DNA from: Ctena decussata
Lineage: Eukaryota; Mollusca; Bivalvia; Lucinida; Lucinidae
Direction: 5' to 3'
Assembly (NCBI GenBank): GCA_963989385.1
Contig: OZ022499.1
Span: 77,861,903-77,925,902, forward strand
DNA: 64,000 bases
Shown: in pieces, positions 30,001 to 43,629 of the stretch
Position numbering within the stretch: position 1 is the first letter of the stretch
Layout: every line of letters begins with the position of its first letter
Translations under genes and position numbers: made by a program
Notes under the pieces: generated by a model
Database searches by the model: none
The model's input: the letters and a program-made list of their open reading frames with translations, nothing else
What the model was told of the DNA's origin: nothing

Positions 30001-33000
30001 TCTGTCTGTGTGTTCTTTCAGGTACAATATTCTAAACCTGGAGTGGAGCAAGGAGTTTGTTGTGAACTTGAAATTAACAGTGTGTCAGGATTCTAAAACA
30101 TGTCCCATAGATTTTGTTGTCTTCTCAGATTATCATCTTCCAAACATAGCATGTAATGGTACCATCTTTCAAGGTAAGTGAGTCTGACAGTGCCCCAGAT
30201 AAGAAGTGTCAGGGATAATTTAGGGATAATTTTCCATATTTCTGCCTAAAAACATACATTGTGACCCCTCATTAGAACCGTCTCGCCGAGATGGGTTACA
30301 TACATTGTGACCCCTCATTAGAATCGTCTGGCCAGGACAGTTCTAATGAAGGGTCACAATGTATATTTTGGTGAAGAAATAAAAATAATCTTTGAATTCT
30401 TCTCATTACCCCCAATTATCTGGAGCTCTGAGTCAAGCTTATTTTATTCTCTAGCATATGACATATAAGTTAAAAATGTACATTGTTGCTGCATATGATA
30501 AGGGGCGGCAAATTATGTTTCTTTTTGGTGGAAGGGCCCATGGCATAATACATGTCTGTGGCTAATCCAGATAGATTATCACAGCATTATCATCAAATAT
30601 TTCTCTGATCTAGAACTCGCATATAAATGACCTCAATGAGAAAGGAGAGAGATTATTCCAGTCATGCTTGTATAATTTAAAAATGCCTTGACAAGAATAT
30701 GGTTGCAGTAGTTTTTAAAAAAGTATTAACAGGAATTTAAAATAAAAAATTCTTAGGCAAATAGTATAGACCCAGACCAGGAGCAGTCCAATCTGGGTCT
30801 ACATTGCTATTTCACCGAGCATTTTTAGCTGTAGAACAGTGCGTAGTAAGAGATACAGTGTTCAGATTTTTAGAACACTTAGTATATACCATTTGCTTAC
30901 AGGTGTTGACATTGGTGGCCTTGTCAAAAAGCTTCGAAGTGGTGACATGGGCAGTGATTCCAGCGGTAACTGGCCATCATTTCTAGTTGATAGACTGTTT
31001 GAGAGGGCCGGGGCAGCTCAGTTTATGAAGCAAGAGCAGTGTGACAGGTTAGGTGATAGCTATTACCCTGCTGATGGAGGCTGGAAGTCAGGTAGGAATA
31101 GGTTGCTTTGGAAGATGGAAGGATGGAACACTTAGGGTTTTACATGTGTTTTAGCCGTATTTCTGTCGTTTCTGGGTTATGTTGGGAATGGGAGACTGAT
31201 GTAGTGATGATAAAGCTGAAATAATCCATCAGCTAGATGATGATGATTTTTGCATCCCTTTCAACAGTATTTCAGTCATATTGAGATGATGGTAAGATGA
31301 TAATGAAGGAATGTGAGCAGTGGACCCCATTTATGGTGGAAAGAATTCCATCACCAATGGGATTCAAACTTAGTTCTGCAAGCATAGTAAGCCAAATGCT
31401 TCACTGACTGTGCTATGGACTGGAGGCTGTCCAGAGGCTGGAGAAGTATCATGATATGAATCACAATCACTCTCAAGACCTCTGGATTGTAGGTCCAGGA
31501 CTCATGGTTAAGCTTAACAAACTCGTTAGTCAAGGATTTGTTAGGTCTTCTATTACACATAAAATATAATGTACTGATATTTTGACTGAAATAATGTGAG
31601 GAGCTTTTGCTCCTAATAGTTTTTTGCCAAAAATGGCAGTTTTTAGGTACAGTACATTTGAAAATGTTATGTCTTGTAAATTAATGATGTTGTTAGTTTT
31701 GAACGTTCGTGCCCAGAGAGTCAGCCTGTTGGCAAGCTTGATCTGGGCCCGGTTGTTCAAAACTAATGACGTCGTTAGTTAACGTAACGTTAAAATTTCA
31801 AATATTAAAATTTCAAATACACGGATCTTTTTGTTGAAAAAATGTGAGCAGCTTTTGCACTGCAAAAGCTTCTCACATTTTTTCAACAAAAAAGATCGGT
31901 GTATTTGGTTATAAAGTCATAAAACACTTGAGTTGACCTCTTAACGAGCTCGTTAGGCTAACGATGCTTCAAACAACTGGGCCCTGAACATCAAAAGTGG
32001 TATTTTCTTTTAATTGTTGTTACGGCACTCTTATTGATACTGCTTTTGAGCAGTCATGTTCATTGAATGAAACAAAAGTTTATTTTATGCTGAAAGAAAA
32101 TCTCTATATTCTGATTCATTCTGTAACCTTTTAGAAAGCTTCATGGTCAAAATAAGCTATCATATAAACATATTTTTTCCGAAAAATTTATGAAATTTAG
32201 TAATACTGTATTTCCTATGTTACAATTTCAGGCTGTGCTACAGAGCTACCCACTCTTCATGAGTATTTATCTTGCTATATACCTGAAACCTGTATGGAGA
32301 TTAACTGTTGTATCTACGTGCCAGTCATCAACAGAAACTTCAATTTCTACGTCTCACTTGACATCTTCAGCTCTGTCCTAAAGTTTGGCATTGAGGAATT
32401 CACCAAAGAGATTGTTCTTATTGAGGACCTTGACTGGAACTTCAGTAAAACATTTGATATGCTTGGAGTCTTTGAATTAAGGTAGGGACCACACTTTCTG
32501 TAAATGATACAATAAGATGCTTTATTTTGGCATGTTCTTTATTTCTTAAATTTCTTATTGCTGAATTGAAGTGCCAGTAAGGAAAATAGTTGAATTCCCA
32601 AACAGCATAGAGGCAGACGATAATGAGCTACTATGCTATTTGCATTAAGACTCCCTCCTCTATGGTGTCAATTCCTAAGAAAATAATTTGCTCTTCTAGG
32701 AGTAGACCCTTTTAAGAAGGGTTTCAGAATCCAGGGAAGCAAACAGGAACTCACAAAAGTTGTTTCCCTTTGAAAAAATGGCAACAGAAACAGGAGGGTA
32801 TTGCTGACAGATACTGACAGATAAAATGAGCCAGGGCAGAGGTTAACTTGCCTTTTTAGCATATTCAAACAAGGAAGACTGATCAGCCTACACAAGGATA
32901 TGCTAAAACCCTATTGGATGAGTGGAATAAGGTGCAGACCTTGATCAGACGATTCCTTTAGGAATGGTCTGATCTGGGTTTACTGTGCTTGTTCTTTTAT

Positions 33001-36000
33001 ATGATTTTGAACTCTCAGACTTTTACATTATGCTGCCTTTTGTTTTAGAGTTGCTGTAGAGAATTTCCCATCAGAGAGAAAATTTATTGTGTCAATGTCT
33101 GCCACTGCGTTCCCAGGTGTGGATGCTTTAGAATTCCATCAGGATATTGCTGATAATATGATCCTGCCATACAAGACCTTCACTAACTTACATATACCAG
33201 GTATGCAGCTGACTGATCATTTTGAGCTTGTTGTAAACCCAGATCAGTCTCACAAATTGGGTTTCAAATACAGTATTTGTTTTGTTGTAAGACCTGGTTT
33301 TTGTCTTGCCCTCAATCTAGCAGAAGCTAGACATAGGTATTACTTTTTCATTTGCAGTTGTGTAAATGTTAGGCCAGTTTTCTGATTTAGCTGTGATTAG
33401 TGACTATGCACAGACAAGCAAGGCACTGCCTTCCATTAAATTCTTATTCCTCTCTTAAACAACAACAAAAGTCTAGATCCATTTCATAAGATTGATCTGG
33501 ATTTTTGGGATTGTCTCGGAAGGGAAAACACCATCTTATAGTAGAATTACACGATACTGTTTAGATGTTAGGGGTAAACATAGAGGGGGAAACCTCCATC
33601 TTATAACCAAATAGATATGGTAAATTTGAGGTTGAAGTCAATATGCCAAGATAATCATTTCTGTCTTTTCCAGAGTTCTCCACAAAAACATGTGTTGTGG
33701 GTACTTGTTAGAATCACATCATCGAAGTGATTGATTTGAGTACTTCAACACATGTCATTATGGAAAACTGAATGAAATTATCCCATAAATCTCCAAATAG
33801 CCCTTTATCTACAGTAGAACCTGTCTTAGTGGCCACCTGTATTAAGCAAGCAACCTGTTTCAAATAAGCATGTATTCAGTTCCCAAAACAGGCAAGTACG
33901 GCAAATAAATTGAAATGTATTTGTATTAAGCAAGCAGATTTTGATTATTCCTGCTTGCTTAATACAGGTTCGACTGTATTCTGTTGTGGCAGCAAGAGAT
34001 TTTAGAGATGTTTAAGGTGTATGGGTACACTGGCACATTTTCCACCATATTTTCAAAGGAGGACAACTTTTGTTTCATCCTGTTTGCTTCTCTGGATGAC
34101 AGAGCCCTCTGAAAAGGGATCTACTCTTAAAGGAAAGACAGGGAGCAAGTTCTTTCCTTCAAGTGTTGACCCCCATTGAGAAGGGAAGCAGAAACAAAAA
34201 AGCAAAGCTGCTTCCCCTGAAAGGGTATCTATGTGTGTACTGTACATACTCAGTTCAGCCTGTGCAGCTGGGTTAACTGACCAGAGTCCTCACTTCTCAA
34301 ATTGAGATTTCCAAGGATTCTTAGATTCTATATGCAAAATGGAAAGACCTTGATCAGGGTTTGAGGTTATAAAACTTGAGAATAAACTCAAACTCAAAAT
34401 AAAGCACACTGATTGGCTGCTTCCAAGCATGTGCTCGGAAGCAGTCAGTCTGTGTGCTTTATGCTCGGAAGCAGCCAATCAGTGTGCTTTATTTTGAGTT
34501 TGAGAATGTACTCAAGTTTTATAACCTCTGGGCCACACTGCAGATGTGCAGGCTGGTCCAAGTCTTTCCTGTTTGCACATGTAAAGTACTGTTTCATGCA
34601 ATTCAGTTGTGTATTTCTTTGATTCTATGTTTTAAGAGCTATCATTCGATGAAGTAGTGGAGAGTTTAGGAGAGTCGGCGGAAGGAGCATTAACAGATCT
34701 CTTGATCACACAAGCATTTAATGCTTTGGGCATCACACCTTACCTTAAAGAGGAACCATGTTCTCTGTCTGACACACTGTACACTGGACATCAGAATGGA
34801 TGGACAAAAGGTATATACACAAAGCTTATTTTCATATATACTGTAAATCGCATATAATTGCGAGAGCTTTATTTTGCTATTAATATTCACGAATCTACTG
34901 ACTCACGAATTCATAATATCGCCAATATTTTACCAGCTAACGACAAGACATAGTCAGTTGGACATTACTTTGGGGCAACTTCAAGAACTGGCCAATAATT
35001 CCAAAAACACAAAAATCACATAATAAAGAACAAGCAAAAATTGGGCAATGTACAGTATCAGTATACATACTGTTTGCATTGCAACTTTTTGGCACATCGC
35101 TATATAAAACAACTCAATTGTTCAAATGTTTGTATCAGCACCGTAAATGTCCTGATATCTGGGATAAGTAGGATGATGTGTTTATTTGTCTTATTAATTT
35201 GTAGATTGCAATGTGAACTTGCCACCACTCCCAAGCTATCTAAGATGCCACCTTGACAACACCTGTACCAAGGTCACATGTTGTTTGGAAATTGACAAAA
35301 TACGCAGAACCTTCGCTCTTGAACTGTTTCTAGACACCTGCTTGTCCAAGCTGTATTTTGCTATTGAGAATTATAAGAATGAGATCTCCATTGTTACCTA
35401 TGATTTGGGTAAGTTAACAGAGGTTTGTAGATATTTCAGAGCTGTAGAGAAGAAGTGGGTAGGGTTGGGGAGTTAACAGGGGGCAGGGGTTTGATCATTT
35501 GGGCTCATTGTCCATAAAAACATATTCATGCCTCACATAAGAATTACCTCATCATTTTAGTACTGCCTCATTTAGGCAGCTCAGATGACTTATTAGAGAA
35601 TAAAAGAAAAATTGGCCCACAATGTCAGATTCACAGGTTTGAAGTGTTTAACATTTGTTTCGGCCCTTGACCTCCACTTCAAGTTAATGGTTTATGTTGA
35701 CCGAGAGTTTCAACAAATGTTAAACACTAAAAAATTAGTGGTTGAATGTTACTTTTATATTTTAAATTTGTTAAGTCAGTTAATTTGTTTATTCTCTATG
35801 ATGTGATTTATATTTAATTTCCTTTGTGTCATTCCTGTAATACAGAGCATAAATAAGATCATAAACATGTACATGTTACTATCATTCAAGTATCACAGTA
35901 GAGGTCCTGCATGCTTTTTATGAAATCTGCAGGTAAATATGTACAATTTAGTCTGGTTCTTTGCTGTCTTACTTGATAAAAGCAACATTTTTCAAGCAAA

Positions 36001-39000
36001 AAATTGTACCACAGTCAGGGCATAAATACTTGACTGGAGGTAATCAACTCTTGGGATGAGCAATCTTCAGATGAGCCGGGACACGACAATACCAACAAAG
36101 AGGCATGTGCTCCCAGTGAAGACTCCGATCAGCATTAGCATCAGCCAGACCTGATCATTGTCTTCGCTGTGCGATTAAACGGTAGCTAAGGGCTAGGTCC
36201 ATGTGAACAGCAAAGACTCTGATCAGACTGGGTGGATGCCCAGGCTGATCTGAGTCTTCGCTAGGCACATGCCTTTTTGTTATTTTGTCATGTTGCGGCT
36301 CAGATAAACAAAGCATAGTGTTTAAAAAAAATCATTAACATACCCCTGGTTTAGCCAAAAGTTGTATATGCTATATGGGGGCACATGTATGTGAACCAGT
36401 CTGCACACATGTATAGTTTGTCAGGTGTTTCATTCTGTACCAGTTTGAATCTTGGTCAAGTCTGGTGCAAATCACACATCTTAAGACAAGATTTCATGAC
36501 AGAGTTCACATTCTTCCAAATTTGGGAGTATCATTGCATGCTCATACTTACTTGACAAACTATAAATGCCACTTGCTATAATTGGTGGAAATGCAAAATG
36601 TACAGTTAGAAGCTTAAGGATGTACAAGTCTCATTTGCCTTTTGATTTTGAGATTTTATTTGCTTTTATCTTCCTTCCAGATTCAACTTTAGAATACAAC
36701 TTGAAAGGTTTCTTGAAATTAAGGTAATTTAGATTTTTTTTCCTAATATTTTCTATCCATGATCTTCATATGATCACTGTAGTTGTGAACACGTTAACAA
36801 GTGCCTGTTGAAGTTTGTGCTTTTCATGTTCAGAATCTTGGCACCAGTTTCCATGCCTGGCAAATTCATGTTCAGAACCTTGGCTTCAGTTTTCCATGCC
36901 TGGCAAACACTTGATTCCATTCCAACCTTGTAATTATGAATTCAAGTTTCTGCAGATAGTTAGCCAAAATATAAAAATGCTTTTCGACATATATGTATAG
37001 AAAGTGTAATTGAACATGATACAGTAAACTCTTGATATCTCAAAGTTGAACTTCTTCCCAAACTACTGATATCTCAAAGTAAATTTTCTGGTAGCAGAAA
37101 ATTTACTTCGAGACATCAGTAGTTTGAGATAACAGGATTTGAAATACAAACAAAAATAGGAAATGCATCCTTACTTTATTCTTTGATATAAGAATATACT
37201 TTGAGATATCAGTGTTTGAGATGTCGAGAGTTGACTTTGTTTTCTTTGACCCATAAGAACTGGTGGAGTTTACACCTTACTCATGAAAGTGGACCCTGAC
37301 TGGAAAAAGTGGAATGAGCCACGACACAACAAAACCAACAAAGTAGCATGTGTGCCCAGTGAAGACTCAGATCAGCATGGGCATTCATCCAGTCTGATCA
37401 GAGACTTCCCTTTGTGCTTAAAAGATAGATAAGAGTGTAAGCTAGCTCCACGCAGACAGCAAAGGCTCTGATCAGACTTGGAGCATGCCCAGGCTGATCT
37501 TAGTCTTTGCTGGGTGCACATGTCACTTTGTTGTCACCCGACAAAGGCGGAGGGGGACTATAGAAATGACCCTCGTCTGTCTGTGTGTCCATCCGTCCGT
37601 CCGTCCCTCCGTCCGAAACTTTGTCCCCGCAACTCCTCCTACGTCTTGCATCGGATTGATTTGAAATTTTACAGATTGTATTCTTATGATATGAAGATGT
37701 GCATGTGGCTTTTGATTTTTGTTTTGGCCATTTTTATCCCCCGACCGAAAGGTTCGGGGGATATAGCGTTATCCCCCGACCGAAAGGTTCGGGGGATATA
37801 GCGATGAGCCTGGCGTCCGTCCGTCCGTCCGTCCGTCTGTCCGTCCGTCCGTCCGTCCGTAAACACTTTCTTGTCCACTCTATATCTTGAATACCCTTTG
37901 GAATATTTTCATGATACTTCACAGTTATGTAGAACAGGTCATGACGATGTGTCGCGTACAAGAATGGTAACTCTTGCTATTGTACTTTTTGAATTATCTC
38001 CCCTTTGGTGATTTTTTGGCAGATTCGTGTCCGCTCTGTAACTTGAATACCCTTTGGAATATTTTCATGATACTTCACAGAAATGTAGAACAGGTCATGA
38101 CGATGTGTCGCGAACAAGAATGACAACTCTTGCTTTCTTACTTTTTGAGTTATTTCCCCTTGATAGTTTTAGGTGTGATTTTTTGGCAGATTCGTGTCCG
38201 CTCTATAACTAGAATACCCTTTGGAATATTCTCATGATACTTCACAGATATGTAGAACAGGTCAAGACGGTGTGTCGCGAAAAAGAATAACAACTCTTGC
38301 TTTCTTACTTTTTGAGTTATTTCCCCTTGATCATTTTAGGTCTGATTTCGTGTCCGCTCTATAACTTGAATACCTTTTGGAATATTTTCATGATACTTCA
38401 CAGATATGTAGAACAGGTCATGATGATGTGTCGCGAATAAGAATGACAACTCTTGCTTTCTTACTTTTGGAGTTATTTCCCTTTGATGATTTTAGGTGTC
38501 CGCTCCATAGCTTGAATACCTTTTGAAATATTTTCATGATACTTCACAGATATGCAAAACAGGTCATGACAATTTGTCTCATACATGAATGATAACTCTT
38601 GCTTCTAGACTCAGTGAATTATTTCCCTTTGGTAGTTTGAGCTGCTGTTTGAGTCTCTGCTCCATAACTGTATAACCCTGGCCAGCTCCAGAATTTGAAT
38701 AACCGTGTACCTTTTAGAATATTGATGATCATGCTGTGATATCTTATCAGTGTTCCTAACTCTCTCTTACCCCTCCACATTCCCGTGACCCCTCCCGCAC
38801 CCCCCCCCCCCCCCCCCCAAAAAAAAATTTTTTTTTTCCAGATTTGGATTCTTTGTCCAAATTCACTTACTAGAGAGCTCAAAATTAGATTTGTAGGGCT
38901 TGTACTCTAGAAGTTATTCACATATTTTGAAAGTTGAATGTATCGTATGCTATACATTTGTGTATATTGTGGCTGTTTGAGATATTACCTCTTTTTAGCA

Positions 39001-42000
39001 GTCAAGCATACTGTTTTAGTCTGAGTGTTAGATAATCATGCATCTGTTAACAGTTAATGTCAATCAGAAGCATAAAAGAATGACAGTATATTACTAATAT
39101 GTGTTTTGAAGTGCACCCTTTTTACCAAGGCCCATGGGGGTCTTCGGTCGGGGGATTTGCCATCTCCTCTGATGGCTATTTTTGATGGAGTTACGGCCCT
39201 TGCTGACTCAGACTTTGTCCCCACAACTCCTGCCACATCTTGTATCAGATTGACTTGAAATTGTGCAGAATGTTTCATCATGATCTGAAGATGTGCATGT
39301 GATTATGGAATTTCAATTGTCCTATATTTTACAAAGTTATGGCCCTTTGTCGTTTTTGGCATTTTTCCAACTTTTGAAGCATTTGACCGAGAGAGCTGAA
39401 ATTTGGTATGCTATTAGCATTTGGTGAATTGAGTATTCTGATTATCGTTAGGATATGCTAAATTTATTTGTGACAGAGTTATTCCCCTTTCATAGATAAT
39501 AGACATTCAATTAAAGGTAAAAGGATAACTGAAGAACTATTCATATTAATGGGGTGAATTTTCATAAATGCATTGTTCATTTTTCATCAGATTCATATTA
39601 GGAGGATTATGGCCCTTGTTATTTTGTTATTGGGTATACAGTCTTGATGTTTTGGGCATTCTGTAAGGGCCTAAAGTTTCAGTAACCTGATTTTACACAT
39701 ATACGCCCAGATCTGAACTTAAGTATTTTATAACCTCATAGAGGCCCAGTAATTGTTGGGTATATGACAGACTGTTTGCTTATGCTTCAATTATTATTTT
39801 GCTTACCAGGTTCTGTTATGCACATATTTTCTGGTTTTGGCTATACAGTTACTCTGAAATGGAATAAAGGGCTACAGTTTGTGACACATTTCAAACGTCG
39901 GGTGACACTTGGCCGATGGCCTTTTATTGGTTTTGTCATGTTGTGGCTCATATCAGGATGGTGGTTGATGATTGCAGTCTTACTGAACAGCGGAGGTGGC
40001 ATACACCTTTTCAGACAGGCAAAACTGCATATGTGCAGGCAAACCATAACACATGCCTTTCATTATATGGTACCCAGGGATTCTGGCCTGACTAATAAAG
40101 CATGACTGAACAAACAAAAAACTGTTGTGGATATTTCACTATGTCATGTTGATCATTTGTCATACTCTTTACAAAACGTTGGAATATGCCTTAACTAGTT
40201 AACTATTACGTTATAGTCAAAAAATTTGAATAAGCTGGACATGTGCAAGAAAATTCCTGGTAGAATGGAAATGTTGCAGAACCTTGTCAGCTGGCTCCAT
40301 CTGATATGAGTCAGCACAGTTTGCTCATTGAGCCAGATTATATTAGACTGCACATAAGTGCAGTCTGATCAGAGCCTTCGCTTGTCATAGCAGCCTTCTG
40401 TGGAATTGACCCAAGCCAAAACCCAATAGTGAGGTCCCTGTACAAATGACACACATGATCTGACTATCACATGACAAAATTGCTACATCGTTGGAAGTCA
40501 CATAATGAGGCTCATATGGTAATGGGAATTATTCTAAAATATTTCATATACCACCTCTCTCAGAATAATAGTAGAAAAATGTTTTCCAAGATATTTTTCT
40601 CCAAAGACAATTGGTAGAATTGCAAATAGTGTAAGCCCAAAGGAGCAGTATGATCAGGGTGAAAACTGGTTGTCTAGGATTTTTTTGAATGTTTACAGTA
40701 TACAGTGTGCTGTATAATTCTATCCAATTAATTTGGGTCATTATTGTATTTTTTTCGTTCCAGTCTTAATCTTGAAACCCAGGAAGACCGAGGAATAGAT
40801 GTGGTGACTCTGTCTGTCAGTCAGTGTTTTAAACCAAACCAACCTTGCGAGCAAATCAAGATCTTTGACAATGAAGAGTTGCCGAAACCAGGCTGTAATT
40901 GGACACCAAGCTTTAGGAATGAAGGTTTGTGTTTTACTTAATTTTCATTATCACCATTTGCTTAAACTGTAGTTGCTTGTTTCTGATTTTCCAACCTTTG
41001 AATAATGCATCATCTCACACTGTGCTTGACCTCATACTAGCTCTAGGTCTAGATGACCTATTTCATGGTTAAGTGATTTTTGGTACCTCAAACCCTTTCA
41101 TAAATTCACACCATACATTGCAATGATCTATATCTGACTATGGCTTGTCTCATACTAGTTTTAGATCTAGATGACCTACATTTCATGATCCAATGATTCT
41201 TGATACCTCAAACACCATTTCATAGATTTGCATCATTTATGGCTATTATCCATGTCTGATTATGTGGCCTGTATTTACATTAAATGTGCCCCGTTTAAAG
41301 CCAAACTTACATAAGGTGTGCTCCATTATGTTCTTACAGTCTTTGTTTCTTTGCAGGTTATGTCATAGACAACTACTTTTCCTGGGACGATATAAAGAAT
41401 GGTCTTCTTCCAAGCCCGACAGATATATTGAAATATGTAGATTCAATGGGAATATCTAATTTCTTATCAGAAGATCCATGCCATAGGGACAGATATCCAT
41501 TTACCACGAGAGATACGTTCTGGAATAACTGTAAGTCTGCGGATTTAATATCATACAATAAGGTGATATCCAAGAATTAGTATATGTCCAAGAGCCAGCT
41601 GATTGAATCACATCTTCATCACATCTCCTTATCTGTCCAAATACTTCATGGAAATCCTGTCTGCTCTAAAATGACAAAGGGATCATACATGTTTCTTCTT
41701 GCATTAACATTTGCTGGGTTTGGCCGCAGATGGCAGTTAACCAAGGCATCAGCCGAGTGTTTAGACTTCTTTCAGGGGACCTAGTAAGTATTAATGCTAT
41801 GAAACAACAGGTATGCTTGCTTTTCTTGCATTTTGTTACTTTGAAAAACTTGTAGAAAATGTCTTGAAAATCATAAGAATTGTTTATACAATTGCCTTTA
41901 TAGAATTGTGTATCCTGATGTCATTCTGTGAAAAACTGAATGGTTTTGATGCTTTTAAAGTGAAAACAAAATACTGATTATAGGGTGGCAGTATTACATT

Positions 42001-43168
42001 TGGTAATGTCGTAACTGCAATGATCGTTATATCCATAGACAACAAGACATGTCTTGTTGTCTATGGATATAACGATCATTGCAGTTATGACAATGTGTTA
42101 TTGTCAATGGATATAACGATCATTGCAGTTGCATGTCTTGTTGTCTATGAATACATAAGTGGAGGTAACAATGGTTGCATTTTTATCCCCCGACCAAAAG
42201 GTTCGGGGGATATAGCGATGAGCCTGGCGTCCGTCCGTCTGTCCGTCCGTAAACATTTTCTTGTCCACTCCATATCTTGAATACCGTTTTTGAATATTTT
42301 CATAATACTTCACAGATATGTAGAATGACATGACGATGTGCCGCGTGCAAGAATGGTAACTCTTGCTTTTGTAATTATTGAGTTATCTCCCCTTTGGTGA
42401 ATTTTTTGCAGATTCTTGTCCGCTCTGTAACTTTATTACCCTTTGGAATATTTTCATCATAATTCACAGATATGTAGAGCAGGTCATGCTGATGTGTCGC
42501 GAACAAGAATGACAACTCTTGCTTTCTAAGTTTTTGAGTTATTTCCCCTTGATGGTTTTAGGTGTAAATTCGTGTCCGCTCTATAACTTGAATACCTTTT
42601 GAAATATTTTCATGATATTTCACAGATATGTAGAACAGGTCATGCTGATGTGTCGCGAACAAGAATGACAACTCTTGCTTTCTAAGTTTTTGAGTTATTT
42701 CCCCTTGATGGTTTTAGGTGTAAATTCGTGTCCGCTTTATAACTTGAATACCTTTTGAAATATTTTCATGATACTTCACTGATATGTAGAACAGGTCATG
42801 ACGATGTGTCGCGAACAAGATTGACAACTCTTGCTTTCTTACTTTTTGAGTTATTTCCCCTTGATGGTTTTAGGTGTAATTTCGTGTCCACTCCATAACT
42901 TGAATACCCTTTGGAATATTTTCATGATACTTCATAGTTACGTAGAACAGGTCATGCTGATGTGTCACGAACAAGAATGACAACTCTTGCTTTCTAAGTT
43001 TTTGAGTTATTTCCCCTTGATGGTTTTAGGTGTGATTTCGTGTCCGCTCCATAACATGAATACCCTTTGAAATATTTGTATCATACTTCACAGATCTGGA
43101 GATCAGATCATGACAGTTTGTCTCATACAAGAATGACAACTCTTGCTTTCATACTTTTCCGAGTCCCC

Positions 43169-43199
<31 letters not shown>

Positions 43200-43598
43200 A
43201 AAAAAATATTTTTTTTTTTTTTTTCAGATTTGGATTCTTTGTCCAAATTCACTTACTAGAGAGCTCAAAATTAGATTTGTAGGGCTTGTACTTTAGAAGT
43301 TATTCACACATTTTGAAATGTTGAATGTATCATATGCAATACATTGTCTACATGGTTGCTATTTGAGATTTTACCTCTTTTTAGCAATCTGGCATACTGT
43401 TTTGGTCTGAGTGTTAGATAATCATGCATCTAATAAACAGATATTGTCAATAAGGAGCATAAAAGAATGACAGTATACTATTTATAAATGTTTTGAAGGG
43501 CACTGTGTTTACCAAAGCACAAGGGGCCTTTGGTCGGGGGATTTGCCATCTCCTCTGATGGCTATTTTTGTTTGTGAAAGTGGTAAACTGTGAATTTA

Positions 43599-43629
<31 letters not shown>

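Larger units (their letters stand above)
37314..39952. mobile_element. MITE family H1 split by HC-5
   Basis: The left part, tgagccacgacacaacaaaa to cacatgtcactttgttg, covers 37314-37532. The missing end, ttggttttgtcatgttgtgg plus ctcat, is found at about 39925-39952. Together they form one H1 element cut by HC-5. Confidence 0.75.

Noticed and set aside
37684..37961. Minus-strand ORFs with TDGRTDGQTDGR-like repeats
   Set aside because: They are translations of the CCGT array of HC-4, not protein-coding.
39764..40105. 113-residue plus-strand ORF
   Set aside because: It crosses the right end of HC-5 and an H1 MITE remnant, so it is a chance ORF.
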